Shown here in pieces: positions 36,468 through 44,768 of a DNA stretch of 64,000 nt. The translations under genes and the position numbers were made by a program. Each line of letters begins with the position of its first letter. Position 1 is the stretch's first letter. The notes under the pieces were generated by a model, which worked only from the letters and a program-made list of their open reading frames with translations, did not search any database and was not told the origin of the DNA. Source of the DNA: Acidicapsa acidisoli (GTDB taxonomy: Bacteria > Acidobacteriota > Terriglobia > Terriglobales > Acidobacteriaceae); the NCBI RefSeq assembly GCF_025685625.1, contig NZ_JAGSYI010000004.1, positions 1 through 64,000 of the forward strand, in the 5' to 3' direction.

Positions 36468-39101
36468 ATGGACGAAGCACGATGGCAGGCTGTGCAGGAA
36501 ATCTTTTCGAGCGCCGTGGATCTTCCCGAAGAAGAACAGTCTTCCGCGCTGCGCGCAATGTGTGGCGACGATCAAACTCTGCTGACCGATGTAATGGAAT
36601 TGCTTCAGGAAGATCGGCGCGGTCAACCCCTGCTCGATGCAGGACTGGATCAGGCCGCGAGATCTGTTCTCGACTTTGGCCCGTTGCCTTCGCTGATCAA
36701 AAAGCAGATTGGACCGTACCGGCTGCTGCGGCTGCTGGGCGAAGGTGGGATGGGCGTTGTCTATCTCGCCGAGCGCACGGATATCGGCGGACAGGTCGCA
36801 ATCAAGTTGTTGCGCGATGCCTGGCTTTCGCCCATGCGCCGCCAGCGCTTCCGTATTGAACAGCTCACCCTGGCGCAGTTGAACCATCCCTCCATCGCCC
36901 GCATTTATAACTCTGGCACTCTCGAAGATGGCACTCCGTGGTTTGTGATGGAGTATGCCGAAGGACTTCCCCTTACCGAGTATTGGAACGAGTATCGGAG
37001 GAAACAGAACGGCACGGTACGCGACTGTCTGCGGATCTTCGGACGAGTCTGCGCAGCCGTTCAGTATGCCCACAGCCATGCCATCATCCACCGCGATCTA
37101 AAACCCTCGAACATCCTGGTCAACAACAGCGGCGAAGTGAAGCTGCTGGATTTCGGCATCGCCAAGCAGTTGAACAGTGATGACTCCCAGGATCATCCCA
37201 CCATTACTGGGCTGCGGCTGATGACCCTCGCCTATGCTGCGCCAGAGCAACTGGCCGGCGATGCGGTGGGCGTCTACACCGACGTATATGCCCTGGGAGT
37301 GCTGCTTTACGAACTACTGACAGGACGATTGCCGCATCGCGTCCACGAGGGTGACACCCCTGCGGCAGATCCAGTTACGGAGAAGCCGTCGGTGCTGATT
37401 CGGCGAGAAACACCCGAGCGGCGTGCGCAGTTGAGCCCGGCGGAACGGGCAGATCTTGACATACTGGCGACCAAGGCACTCGAGCCGGAGATTGAGCGTC
37501 GGTATGCAACGGTGGATGCCTTGATTCGAGATGTAAATGCTCTGCTGGAAGGACGGCCACTCGAAGCAAGGCCCGCCAAGTGGAGTTACACAGTAGGCAA
37601 GTTCATGCGGCGAAACCGCCGCAGACTCGTGGCCCTCGCGGCGACTCTGGTAGTGATCGCCGGAACCATCGTCTTCTATACGGTGCGACTCACCAGAGCG
37701 CGCAATGCAGCGCTGCGCGAAGCAGCGCGAACGCTGCGGATTCAGCAATTCACTGAGAGCCTGTTCGACGGCGGTGACAAGGCCGCTGGGCCGGCACTGG
37801 AACTGCGCGCCGTCGAACTGCTCGATCGAGGCCGCCATGAAGCCGAGAGCCTGGGCGGCGATCCCGAAATGCAGGCCGACATGCAAGCGACACTTGGAGA
37901 CATCTATCAGAAGCTCGGCAAGTTAGATCAGGCCGAGCCATTGTTGAACGCCGCACTGCAGGAGCGGACAAAGGCGCTCGGTTCAAGTGACCGCAAGGTC
38001 GCAGAGAGCAAAGTGGCGCTCGGCCTGCTACGCAAGGAGCAGGGCAGGCTCGACGAGGCGGAGCAGTTGGTAAGGTCCGGGATGTCGACATTGCAGAAGG
38101 TCGACTCGGCATCCGGCGTGGCCTATGCGCGCGCGCTGGTCGCTCTGGGCTCGGTGCTGGAGACACGTGGAAAATATGACGAAGCGAAAGACATCCTGGA
38201 AGCCGCTCTCAAGCTGCAACCCAGCAACGCGGAAGCAACCGCCGACACGGCGGAAAATCTAGCTGAGTTAGCCAATGCCCACTTTTATAAAGGAGCGTAC
38301 GACTTATCGGAATCCTACAACCGCCAGGCCTTCGATATATATCGAAGGCTGTATGGTGAGGAGCATCCGGCCGTAGCGCAGATCCTGAATAACCTCGGCG
38401 CAATCGAAACCAACCGGGGAAACTATGTTGCTTCCGAACGCTATTACCGGCACGCGCTCACAATCACCGAAGCGTGGTATGGAGCTGACCATCCCGAGAC
38501 CGCCGCAAACCTGACCGCGATTGCCCAGCAGTTAAGTTACGAGAAGCGCGATGCGGAAGCCATGGTATTGCTCCAGCGAGCGTTGGTGATCCAGAAGCAC
38601 GTGAACGGCGGGATGAGTGCGACCGTGGCTTCGACATTGAATCAGCTAGGCATGGTAGCCTTCGACGCCAAGCAATATGACGCGGCGCGATCCTACTTCA
38701 CTCAGGCGATGGATCATTGGAGGGCAACGGTCGGAGACCAGCATCCCTTCATCGCAATTGCCTATTCAAACATCGGCAGCGTATGCCTGGATCAAAAAGA
38801 CAACGCCTGCGCGGAGAAGAATTATCGGGAAGCTGTTCGCCGCCTGGATGCCTCCTCCAAAGATAGCGTGAATGCCGTCATCGCTCACTTGAAGCTAGGC
38901 CGGTCGTTGCTGCGCCAAAATCGGTTCAAGGACGCCGAGAGCGAGACATTGCCTGCCTATCAATATCTCGTAAAGCATGTAGCGGCCGACAACGGATTCC
39001 TGCGCGCATCGCGCAAGGACCTTGCAGCGATCTACGATGGACTTCATCGCGTTGATCAAGCAGCGCGTTATCGAGCCGAGCTCAAAGCGTTTCCAATCTA
39101 A
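36468..39101 (+). CDS. Transmembrane Ser/Thr protein kinase with TPR sensor region
   Basis: An 877-residue PknB-type kinase. The kinase domain spans residues about 81-350: glycine loop LGEGGMGVVY, catalytic Lys113 (VAIKLL), the loop HRDLKPSNIL at 208-217, and DFG at 228-230. All catalytic residues are present. One membrane helix lies near residues 385-405 (ALAATLVVIAGTIVFYTVRL). The C-terminal half (about 450-870) is a string of TPR repeats (MQATLGDIYQKLGKLDQAEP; NNLGAIETNRGNYVASERYY), predicted outside the membrane. It follows the ECF gene with 17 bases between and is very likely co-transcribed, so a signal passing from TPRs through kinase to sigma factor is plausible. Ligand unknown. Confidence 0.94.
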   Translation: MDEARWQAVQEIFSSAVDLPEEEQSSALRAMCGDDQTLLTDVMELLQEDRRGQPLLDAGLDQAARSVLDFGPLPSLIKKQIGPYRLLRLLGEGGMGVVYLAERTDIGGQVAIKLLRDAWLSPMRRQRFRIEQLTLAQLNHPSIARIYNSGTLEDGTPWFVMEYAEGLPLTEYWNEYRRKQNGTVRDCLRIFGRVCAAVQYAHSHAIIHRDLKPSNILVNNSGEVKLLDFGIAKQLNSDDSQDHPTITGLRLMTLAYAAPEQLAGDAVGVYTDVYALGVLLYELLTGRLPHRVHEGDTPAADPVTEKPSVLIRRETPERRAQLSPAERADLDILATKALEPEIERRYATVDALIRDVNALLEGRPLEARPAKWSYTVGKFMRRNRRRLVALAATLVVIAGTIVFYTVRLTRARNAALREAARTLRIQQFTESLFDGGDKAAGPALELRAVELLDRGRHEAESLGGDPEMQADMQATLGDIYQKLGKLDQAEPLLNAALQERTKALGSSDRKVAESKVALGLLRKEQGRLDEAEQLVRSGMSTLQKVDSASGVAYARALVALGSVLETRGKYDEAKDILEAALKLQPSNAEATADTAENLAELANAHFYKGAYDLSESYNRQAFDIYRRLYGEEHPAVAQILNNLGAIETNRGNYVASERYYRHALTITEAWYGADHPETAANLTAIAQQLSYEKRDAEAMVLLQRALVIQKHVNGGMSATVASTLNQLGMVAFDAKQYDAARSYFTQAMDHWRATVGDQHPFIAIAYSNIGSVCLDQKDNACAEKNYREAVRRLDASSKDSVNAVIAHLKLGRSLLRQNRFKDAESETLPAYQYLVKHVAADNGFLRASRKDLAAIYDGLHRVDQAARYRAELKAFPI

Positions 39102-39452
39102 GTTATTTGCATCCATTCCCAGCATCAGAGTCAGGATGGCGACAACTTTGAACGCAGGAGACACGCGAAGCAAACGGAATGCATAACGAACGTCCAGCCG
39201 AATATCTCCACGAAGGGCAGGCCCTTTTTCGGCGTGGTAGCTTTTGCGAACCACCTGGACTGCTCTGAACTTCAGCCAGGCGTATCGGTGCGCTTCCTGG
39301 GGAGTCATGTCGGCGCGGACGTTCTCGTCCGCTTGTGCCGCAATGTGCGACTCCATCTCTTCCTTCAACAGTTCGTCTCCAGGCTCTTCGTCGCCGTTGA
39401 GCATGGTCATGATGCCTAGCAGGCGTGTGAAGAATCGCTGCAGGACTCTCAT
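39102..39452 (-). pseudogene. ADOP-family ABC permease, N-terminal fragment
   Basis: ATG 39452 has a GGAGG site seven bases upstream. The 117 codons read LLKEEMESHIAAQADENVRA and DMTPQEAHRYAWLKFRAVQV, then RLDVRYAFRLLRVSPAFKVV and ILTLMLGMDANN. This is the permease-prefix domain and first helix of acidobacterial MacB-like duplicated permeases (usually about 800 residues). Homology stops exactly at 39102, the base after the kinase stop codon, so the rest was removed by a recombination ending at the kinase gene. No product is expected. Confidence 0.85.
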
Positions 39453-39669
39453 GTCAGATCCTCCGTTTCCACTATAGAGAAATGCGCGGCGATTGTTTTC
39501 CGACGGGCTCCAGTCCGATGGTATGGCACCCTCCTGTTGGGAAAGCAACAGGTGAGCGATGATGGCGCGTGATAATCCGGTTTGTCCGAGTGCAATAATC
39601 GATCAGCGGAACTCATCCTATATTGTCGTCGAGACTCAGCAGCGCAACTTGAACCGAGAGACCGATACG

Positions 39670-40362
39670 CTATTCAAAACCCTCTATAGGTTCCGCTCCC
39701 CAGAGACGCCCCCAAAAGGCCACGCCCCAGCCGATGGAGTACAGGAAATAGCTGAGCTTGGAAAAACTCTCGGCCAATCCCTCTCGTCGTTCGCTTTCGT
39801 CTTTGGCCTGCTCGGAGATATCTCTTGCGAACACCAGCGAATCCCAAGCAAACACCGCTGCATAATAATGCACAGTCCTGGCTTGGTCGTAGATCAGAGA
39901 TGTTACCTTCCGTTCATCCAGAGCATGGGTTACGTTAGTTAACATATCGCCCATCTCTCCAAACCGTTGTGTCAGTGCCCGAAGCTGATGGCTATTGTCC
40001 TTCGATGGTGGGAGAATACCGACAAGTTGGGATAGGATGTCCAATTTAGCCAAGTTTGACATATTCGCGATAAAATCTTCCTTCATCTTCTGCTTAGTGA
40101 CTGACTCAAGCTGGCCTGCCGGGATATCAATCCCGTTCAACGTGTTAGTCGGAGTTTCCAGTCCACTCATGATCTGTTCCGACGTCCGCTGATTATCAGC
40201 GCTTATAAGGACCATAGTGCGAGCATTTCCAACTGCTTCTGCAGCATCTTTCATGCGGTCGCGGAGTACTTCCTTGGTAAGAAACGTAGCGAGGACAATC
40301 AGCGCCCCAGCAAAAGTGAAGCGGCTTGCCGGAGAGACATGGATGCTGCGGTTTCGGACCAA
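39670..40362 (-). CDS. Hypothetical two-helix membrane protein
   Basis: A 230-residue protein with a hydrophobic helix near the start (FTFAGALIVLATFL), a long polar, helix-rich middle (residues about 45-195), and a second hydrophobic stretch at the C-terminus (FLYSIGWGVAFWGRLWG). No family recognised. The first 15 residues overlap the integrase remnant on the other strand at 40316, so the 5' end may be a junction and the true start lost. Predicted location is the inner membrane with the middle domain on one side. Confidence 0.55.
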   Translation of the reverse strand: MVRNRSIHVSPASRFTFAGALIVLATFLTKEVLRDRMKDAAEAVGNARTMVLISADNQRTSEQIMSGLETPTNTLNGIDIPAGQLESVTKQKMKEDFIANMSNLAKLDILSQLVGILPPSKDNSHQLRALTQRFGEMGDMLTNVTHALDERKVTSLIYDQARTVHYYAAVFAWDSLVFARDISEQAKDESERREGLAESFSKLSYFLYSIGWGVAFWGRLWGAEPIEGFE

Positions 40363-40818
40363 CGCGCCGGACGGGACACGGAAGGAAAGAACTCTTCCAA
40401 TCGGGCTTGTTTCCCTGTTCCCAAAAGAGCGGGATGAGAGGCGCAGCGGCTTGGGTTACTCACCCGAATCAATACCGAGCCCGAAATCGGACGCGTCCTG
40501 TTTACAACTCTGGTGAGCTTTTATCTGGAGGTGGGTTTCAGTGCGGAAGCCGTGCGCCCGAAATCCACCAACACCGTCCCCATCGTGAAACATTACGTGA
40601 TGGATTACCTCGTGTTCCGCTGGCGTAATGAGATTGCGGACGACGTCAAGCCGTTTGAGATTCAGAAATGGCTGCTGTCGCTCCACAAGGACAACGGGCT
40701 TGCCTGGACGACCGTAGCTAAGATTCGCGGCATTATGCACCGCGTCTACAAAATCGGCATCCTGCACGAGCGTGTCTCGAAGAATACGGTGGGATTGCAG
40801 GGAAGGACGATCCAATGA
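40316..40818 (+). pseudogene. Tyrosine-type integrase, N-terminal remnant with frameshift
   Basis: Two frames together look like a phage-type integrase. The first reads KRLAGETWMLRFRTNAPDGT and TLPIGLVSLFPKERDERRSG (arm-binding domain). After a shift near 40440 the second reads RINTEPEIGRVLFTTLVSFY, then PIVKHYVMDYLVFRWRNEIA and IQKWLLSLHKDNGLAWTTVA (core-binding SAM-like domain). It stops at 40818, before the catalytic RHRY domain, which is absent. With the tRNA fragment 65 bases downstream it marks one end of a decayed integrated element. Confidence 0.75.
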
Positions 40819-40882
40819 GGTGTGGACGGATTGTGGATTGTCACTTTAAAGTCCATACGAAGCTAAGTTCTTTGCTTTGTAT

Positions 40883-40922
40883 GGCGGGGACGACGGGGCT
40901 CGAACCCGCGACCTCTGCCGCG
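40883..40922 (-). other. tRNA 3'-end fragment, likely attachment-site remnant
   Basis: On the minus strand the sequence runs through a variable loop AGGTC, a T arm GCGGGTTCGAGCCCCGT, then CGTCCCC, a discriminator G and CCA. The acceptor 5' strand (GGGGACG), D arm and anticodon stem are missing in the next 60 bases, so it is not a functional tRNA. Integrases commonly use the 3' half of a tRNA as attB; this copy next to an integrase remnant fits an att site. The amino-acid identity cannot be told. Confidence 0.75.
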
Positions 40923-41087
40923 ACAGAACGGTAAGACCAATAGAATCATGGATATAAAGGGAGCGTAAGGGAGCGAAAAGGCACATTGGAGCACATTTCG
41001 GAAACGAGTGTGTCCTCAAATGTGCCCACGTCTGAGCAGGAGCGACTGTCTGCCGTAATGAGGCAGAGGTCAAGTCCGGGATGATGG

Positions 41088-41327
41088 GTGAGACCTTCAT
41101 CGCTTTTGCAACTGCACTCGACGGGCTGGCACCCAGCAGTGCGGAAAGATGTTGATCCCTTGAATTCCTTTTCATCTTCTTGCCGGAACCCAAACGAACG
41201 ATCCCTGTCCCGAATCACCCCACCTCCCCCCACCATCCGTTCACGGCGTAAGGCGGTCTACGCCCAATTGCTCGCAATGCAGGCTGAACTCTCGGCCAGC
41301 GTGCCCGAATATCTGGAGGCCGCATGA
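41088..41327 (+). CDS. Possible small protein coupled to 41324
   Basis: A frame of 79 codons ending in TGA that overlaps the next ATG at 41324 (ATGA). The C-terminal part (RKAVYAQLLAMQAELSASVP) is protein-like; the first 40 residues are not, and the true start is probably internal. No family or ribosome site is recognised. Confidence 0.3.
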   Translation: MRPSSLLQLHSTGWHPAVRKDVDPLNSFSSSCRNPNERSLSRITPPPPTIRSRRKAVYAQLLAMQAELSASVPEYLEAA

Positions 41328-41608
41328 TTGGCTTCCCGCCATTAGAGGTAGTCCTGGAGCGGCCCCTTGGCCGTCACCACCGTCATTTCAGAACAGCGGC
41401 AGCGGTTATCTGGGAGATCCGGGAGATCCACCGGCTCAGGCCTGAGGTTATCCTCTTGCGCGGCGCGAAGGGCTGCTGTGAAGTCACGCTACCGCTTATG
41501 TATGACCTGCTCCTTGAGCGTGGAATCGGACGCCGATGCGGCTACGCGGTCACGGTGCCCAGGCGCGGATGGGTGGTGTTGGTGCCGCGCCGCCCAGGCT
41601 GCGACTGA
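41324..41608 (+). CDS. Hypothetical protein, 94 aa
   Basis: Starts inside the stop codon of the preceding small frame, which suggests coupling. The sequence (FRTAAAVIWEIREIHRLRPE, then VILLRGAKGCCEVTLPLMYD) looks soluble and mixed alpha/beta; the C-terminus is basic (VTVPRRGWVVLVPRRPG). No family recognised. A strong terminator lies 58 bases downstream, consistent with the end of a transcript. It lies in the island between the integrase remnant and the tail module. Confidence 0.45.
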   Translation: MIGFPPLEVVLERPLGRHHRHFRTAAAVIWEIREIHRLRPEVILLRGAKGCCEVTLPLMYDLLLERGIGRRCGYAVTVPRRGWVVLVPRRPGCD

Positions 41609-41665
41609 TTAGAGGTTACCGAGCTGGGGCGTGAGACGGCTCTCAACTCGCTAGACGCAAAAAAT

Positions 41666-41691
41666 CCCCACCGGCTTTCGCTCCGGTGGGG
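41666..41691 (+). terminator. Intrinsic terminator
   Basis: CCCCACCGG, eight-base loop CTTTCGCT, CCGGTGGGG, followed by TTTAATTTT. A perfect nine-pair GC-rich stem with a T-rich tail, 58 bases after the stop at 41608. An A run before the stem suggests it may also work on the other strand. Confidence 0.85.
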
Positions 41692-41738
41692 TTTAATTTT
41701 CGCTATACACTTCGCTTTTTCTTCGCTATAGTCCCGTC

Positions 41739-41942
41739 ATGGCATTTTTCCGCTCCGATGCCCGGAAGCTCTACTGCGTCCAGTGCAAACCCTGCCGCAG
41801 GAATGTACCGGCTGGCGTCACGGATGCGCCAAAGAAGTACATCGCCGTGACTTGCATCCTCTGCCGAGAGACGCGCCTCTACCTGCCTACCGAGGTTGGC
41901 CTGGACTTCCCTCATCACGAAGTCGCAAAGCGGGTGCGCTAA
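41739..41942 (+). CDS. Small putative zinc-binding protein (paired CxxC), 67 aa
   Basis: Two cysteine pairs are visible: LYCVQCKPC near residue 13 and VTCILCRETRLYLPTEV near residue 38, the layout of a short zinc ribbon. The rest is basic and short. The stop TAA overlaps the start of the next frame (TAATG at 41940-41944). No clear ribosome site was found before ATG 41739. Such mini zinc ribbons are frequent in mobile islands; no function is assigned. Confidence 0.5.
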   Translation: MAFFRSDARKLYCVQCKPCRRNVPAGVTDAPKKYIAVTCILCRETRLYLPTEVGLDFPHHEVAKRVR

Positions 41943-42064
41943 TGGGCGAGATGAAGCGGGCTGAGGCATGGGAAGAACAGCGACGGGTTCGGGAGAGGTA
42001 CGCCTCGACGCTGGTCATCGTAACGGCCATCATTGCCGCTGTAGCCGCCGGGTCGAACGGATAG
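41942..42064 (+). CDS. Tiny one-helix membrane protein, 40 aa
   Basis: ATG 41942 overlaps the previous stop. The sequence MGEMKRAEAWEEQRRVRERY is charged and helical, followed by a hydrophobic segment STLVIVTAIIAAVAAGSNG. This is a plausible single-pass membrane peptide, translationally coupled to the zinc-ribbon gene. No family known. Confidence 0.45.
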   Translation: MGEMKRAEAWEEQRRVRERYASTLVIVTAIIAAVAAGSNG

Positions 42065-42171
42065 ACAACGCCGTCCGCAAAGTCTTCACCGTCTCCGAAG
42101 AAGAGATGCAGCGTCGCGAGGCGGAGTGGCAGAAGACGAATGGGAAGAAGACTGAGTCGAAGAAATCGTGA
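41968..42171 (+). CDS. Small basic protein, start uncertain
   Basis: Only the C-terminal half looks coding: RIDNAVRKVFTVSEEEMQRR then EAEWQKTNGKKTESKKS, a charged helix with a Lys-rich tail. The only ATG (41968) lies inside the preceding gene in another frame, so translation probably starts near 42060 at a non-ATG codon. Adjacent small genes suggest an operon. Low-confidence gene. Confidence 0.35.
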   Translation: MGRTATGSGEVRLDAGHRNGHHCRCSRRVERIDNAVRKVFTVSEEEMQRREAEWQKTNGKKTESKKS

Positions 42172-42177
42172 CCTAGA

Positions 42178-42357
42178 TTATCTAGCTAGTTCCGTTGTCA
42201 TAACCTGATTTGCAGTGTGCTCGGTCTCAGGGATGGGCGTTGTCTTCGATTCCCTGAAAATAGGGTCGCGCTGTCCGGTGATAAGGCTTTCCAGAAATCT
42301 GCGCTGGATCGAATCGACTTTTTCTAAGAAGCTCTCTAATTCCTCTGAGTTGTTCAT
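42178..42357 (-). CDS. Small hypothetical protein, 59 aa
   Basis: ATG 42357 is preceded by AAGGGGAA at good spacing. The product starts MNNSEELESFLEKVDSIQRR and continues FLESLITGQRDPIFRES, an acidic amphipathic helix followed by a polar tail rich in T and E. It runs opposite to the small genes before it, tail to tail with 41968-42171. No family recognised, but composition and ribosome site argue that it is real. Confidence 0.5.
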   Translation of the reverse strand: MNNSEELESFLEKVDSIQRRFLESLITGQRDPIFRESKTTPIPETEHTANQVMTTELAR

Positions 42358-42478
42358 AGGGTTCCCCTTACCGCAACGCTAGAGGGCAGCGAACAGAAAA
42401 GTATGGTCTATATTGCTCGCTAAGAGTCGGTTATCCTATTGAGCACAATCACGTAGATTATTTTGTTCGGAGCTACAA

Positions 42479-42661
42479 ATGGGCCACGTTTGCTTTGTAA
42501 AGGAGAACTCGAATCCGCCTCTCTGCGGTGCGCCCAATGTCCCGCTCGTTCAACACCAGAGTTCCGAGGATACGCGTACAGCGTACTTCAAAATCTTCAA
42601 GTTTTATGTATGCCCTGTAAGCAAAGAGGTCGTCTCGGACCCGCCAGAGCGTGAACGATAG
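42479..42661 (+). CDS. Small hypothetical protein with possible metal-binding residues, 60 aa
   Basis: The frame reads MGHVCFVKENSNPPLCGAPN and later FKIFKFYVCPVSKEVVSDPP. His-3, Cys-5, Cys-16 and a late Cys could form a metal site but the spacing is not that of a known motif. There is no obvious ribosome site. It overlaps the next frame (GTG 42651). Function unknown. Confidence 0.35.
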   Translation: MGHVCFVKENSNPPLCGAPNVPLVQHQSSEDTRTAYFKIFKFYVCPVSKEVVSDPPERER

Positions 42662-42869
42662 TCTATGCTGTTTTGTCCAGTATATTATTACCGAAACGTG
42701 GACTATCGAACGTAATACAGGCTCGCGAGCATTCATCGCCACAGGGAATCTTATAAAAGTGGTATGGCGTCCGCAAACTATGAGCAGGCACGACTTTTCC
42801 AATTTGCTTGTTCCGGGTAGTGATATCGATGAACGAGGTCTAAGAATTACACTAGAGCAGTGGTTATAA
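42651..42869 (+). CDS. Possible small protein, 72 aa
   Basis: A GTG-started frame overlapping the preceding stop. The C-terminal half (RHDFSNLLVPGSDIDERGLR) looks like a folded protein; the start is uncertain and no family is recognised. Read in the same direction as the neighbouring small genes. Confidence 0.35.
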   Translation: MNDSLCCFVQYIITETWTIERNTGSRAFIATGNLIKVVWRPQTMSRHDFSNLLVPGSDIDERGLRITLEQWL

Positions 42870-42918
42870 GGCGGTTACATAGACTCGGCGCTCGCCTCAG
42901 CCGGACTGAAGACTTGCG

Positions 42919-43377
42919 CTAAACCTCGATGAAGTCGGCTTCGCGACGGTCCTCGAACATATAGCTCGCCATCGACTGTGCCAATTGCGAATCCACTTCG
43001 TCGGCTATCGTCATGACATCCGCCAGAACCACACTCATGTCTAATGTGCTTAGATGGTCCCGCAATGTCTGGAATATCGATACCTGCAACATCCGCGATT
43101 CCTCAACCAGCATGGCCGGAGTATAGCCTTGAACGCGCCGTAAACAACCGTGATCGTCGGCAGCGTCAGAGGTCAGGGCACGGGTGCCTAGCGGGAGCGG
43201 GTTACGCAGGCGGGTCACGAGGTCACGGAAGAGATTCGGCAGATGAAAGCATCGGTCTTCGTCGTTGAGTCTAACGGTAATTATGTCGGGTTCCGCATTG
43301 ACTCTGTAAAGCCAAGCTGCAATCGTGGACTTTGTTTCGCGTTCTAGAATAGTGGCGACAACGTCATTAACTTCCAT
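42919..43377 (-). CDS. RsbRD N-terminal domain protein
   Basis: A 152-residue soluble protein resembling the RsbRD_N sensor domain (PF14361). Typical features are TIAAWLYRVN near the start, a segment HLPNLFRDLVTRLRNPLPLG, then DDHGCLRRVQGYTPAMLVEE and the C-terminal ADEVDSQLAQSMASYMFE. In other bacteria the domain precedes a histidine kinase or STAS module; here it stands alone. It might feed a stress-response partner such as the RsbW-type kinase at 29401, but no link is shown. Oriented opposite to the flanking small genes. Confidence 0.75.
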   Translation of the reverse strand: MEVNDVVATILERETKSTIAAWLYRVNAEPDIITVRLNDEDRCFHLPNLFRDLVTRLRNPLPLGTRALTSDAADDHGCLRRVQGYTPAMLVEESRMLQVSIFQTLRDHLSTLDMSVVLADVMTIADEVDSQLAQSMASYMFEDRREADFIEV

Positions 43378-43534
43378 AGGTTAGAGTGACTCCTATTCGT
43401 ACACTGCTTTGACGGTGCGCCGCTTCGTTTGTGAAGTCTGTGCAAACTAGCTCATCCGTTGTACGCTGGAAGATTATATTGAAGATGCGAAAGAATGACG
43501 GGTTGCTTTCTGTTAGCAGTTCTGAGGGTATGCT

Positions 43535-43855
43535 ATGAAATCGGAAACCAAACTCATCCAATGGTTCGTCGGTCTGTCGGGAAAGATTCTCAACAGACAA
43601 GGTATGGCTACCCACGTAACGTTCTCCCTTTATCTCAGTAGGGACGATAGCTTCAAATGGAAGACCGGCTCTAATCCGTCTGAAGGACTGTGCCGGGTTT
43701 CAGAGGAAAAAGGTGAATTGGCCGAATTATTCAATGCTGGAATCCCTGTATTCCTGTCCAGCGATGAACTGGAAGCTACCATACTGCTAACCTCACCTGG
43801 GTCCTTCCAAGTTGTCGGGTCCATCGTCAGAAAAGCTATAGCTGTGAAGTTATGA
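43535..43855 (+). CDS. Hypothetical protein, 106 aa
   Basis: ATG 43535 has GAGGG six bases upstream. The product starts MKSETKLIQWFVGLSGKILN and contains GELAELFNAGIPVFLSSDEL followed by EATILLTSPGSFQVVGSIVR. It looks like a small beta-rich fold; a PilZ-like domain is possible but the RxxxR motif is not evident. No membrane helix. The stop lies in the conserved word that precedes the C2HC array. Confidence 0.5.
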   Translation: MKSETKLIQWFVGLSGKILNRQGMATHVTFSLYLSRDDSFKWKTGSNPSEGLCRVSEEKGELAELFNAGIPVFLSSDELEATILLTSPGSFQVVGSIVRKAIAVKL

Positions 43856-43966
43856 GCAATACAGAACATACTGGCAGTCGACCAAATGAGTAGCGTGGAT
43901 TCCAGACAGCCCTCCCCAAAGAGTTATCTGCTTGTTCGACACTGACATCATCGCAAGCGTGACGCT

Positions 43967-44176
43967 ATGCAATCGTTCATTTCCTTTGCCCATAGGCGCA
44001 ATTACGATTCCACTGTCGATTCGATTTGTGCTCGGTGTTATCAGACCATTGCCAACGGAGAGAGTTATGTGACTCTCTCAGGTGCAGAGGAGAACCATCT
44101 CTGTGATCCGAATGCAGAGATTGATCGACGCGAGGAAATCTTCCGCTATCACCATTCGAGCGAGTCGCTACTGTGA
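43967..44176 (+). CDS. C2HC mini-protein, array copy A1
   Basis: A 69-residue protein reading MQSFISFAHRRNYDSTVDSI, then CARCYQTIANGESYVTLSGA, then EENHLCDP. CxxC followed 23 residues later by HxC gives a C2HC site suited to one zinc ion. It is nearly the same as the copy at 45007 (SFISFAHRRN-DSTVDSIC-RCYQTIA). Its stop TGA overlaps the GTG of the next gene (44173), so the two are coupled. About 110 bases upstream are also shared with the copy at 45007. No known family is recognised; regulatory or nucleic-acid binding is conceivable but unproven. Confidence 0.6.
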   Translation: MQSFISFAHRRNYDSTVDSICARCYQTIANGESYVTLSGAEENHLCDPNAEIDRREEIFRYHHSSESLL

Positions 44177-44406
44177 ATCGCCCCGGCATAGTGTGGCGTC
44201 GTGCCACGACGTTTGACGATGTGCCGATCCTCGCCTACCGCAAACACAATCGCGACGGTACATTCGATTCACTCTGCCTTCGATGCCTTTGGACCGTTGC
44301 CATAGGAGTGAGCAAATCCGATCTTGCAGAAGCTGAGATGGAGCACGTCTGCGGGAGAGTTCCAGCGTTGTTAGGTCTACCTCCGCTGCGACATGTCTGG
44401 CGCTAG
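44173..44406 (+). CDS. C2HC mini-protein, array copy B1
   Basis: A 77-residue GTG-started protein overlapping the A1 stop. It contains YRKHNRDGTFDSLCLRCLWT and DLAEAEMEHVCGRVP, the same DS-[IL]-C-x2-C ... AE-x-x-H-x-C pattern as its neighbours, with a longer N-terminal extension (MNRPGIVWRRATTFDDVP). A decayed copy of this gene follows A2 at 45213, so A and B were duplicated as one unit. Function unknown. Confidence 0.6.
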   Translation: MNRPGIVWRRATTFDDVPILAYRKHNRDGTFDSLCLRCLWTVAIGVSKSDLAEAEMEHVCGRVPALLGLPPLRHVWR

Positions 44407-44576
44407 TCGTTCCACGCCATGGAGGCACATGCCCACCTAGCCTTATACGCTCCGGTTTGAGCAATATGGGCCATACCTCAGTGCGTTCCCACTCATATAG
44501 TCAGCATCGGAGCAGGCCACGAAGCAAAAGGCTCTACACCCAGTTCCAAAGGCTGTTGGCTGCTCGGGAGTACTAA

Positions 44577-44768
44577 ATGCCGATCCAGACGTACTTTGCA
44601 AGGCTTCAGAATCCGGACATGTCTATCGACTCGATATGCATGGATTGCTATCGAAAGGTCGCTAATACGCGATCCGAAGCCGACCTAATAGCTGCGGAAC
44701 AAGGACACGCCTGCTCCACGTCCGAGTTGGACCACTACCACACGGATTCTCAGCGAGGAACGTTTTAA
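44577..44768 (+). CDS. C2HC mini-protein, array copy C
   Basis: A 63-residue protein: MPIQTYFARLQNPDMSIDSI, then CMDCYRKVANTRSEADLIAA, then EQGHACST. Same motif (DSIC-x2-C ... AE-x-x-H-x-C) in a more divergent sequence than A1/A2. The intergenic region before it contains the conserved TGAGCAATA...CATAC word (44458). No ribosome site stands out. Function unknown. Confidence 0.55.
   Translation: MPIQTYFARLQNPDMSIDSICMDCYRKVANTRSEADLIAAEQGHACSTSELDHYHTDSQRGTF

Noticed and set aside
39533-39552. Hairpin CCTGTTG/CAACAGG
   Set aside because: Seven-base stem without a T run and far from any gene end; not convincing as a terminator.
40883-40958. Complete tRNA
   Set aside because: Only T arm, 3' acceptor strand and CCA are present. 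No partner GGGGACG strand, D arm or matching anticodon stem was found upstream.
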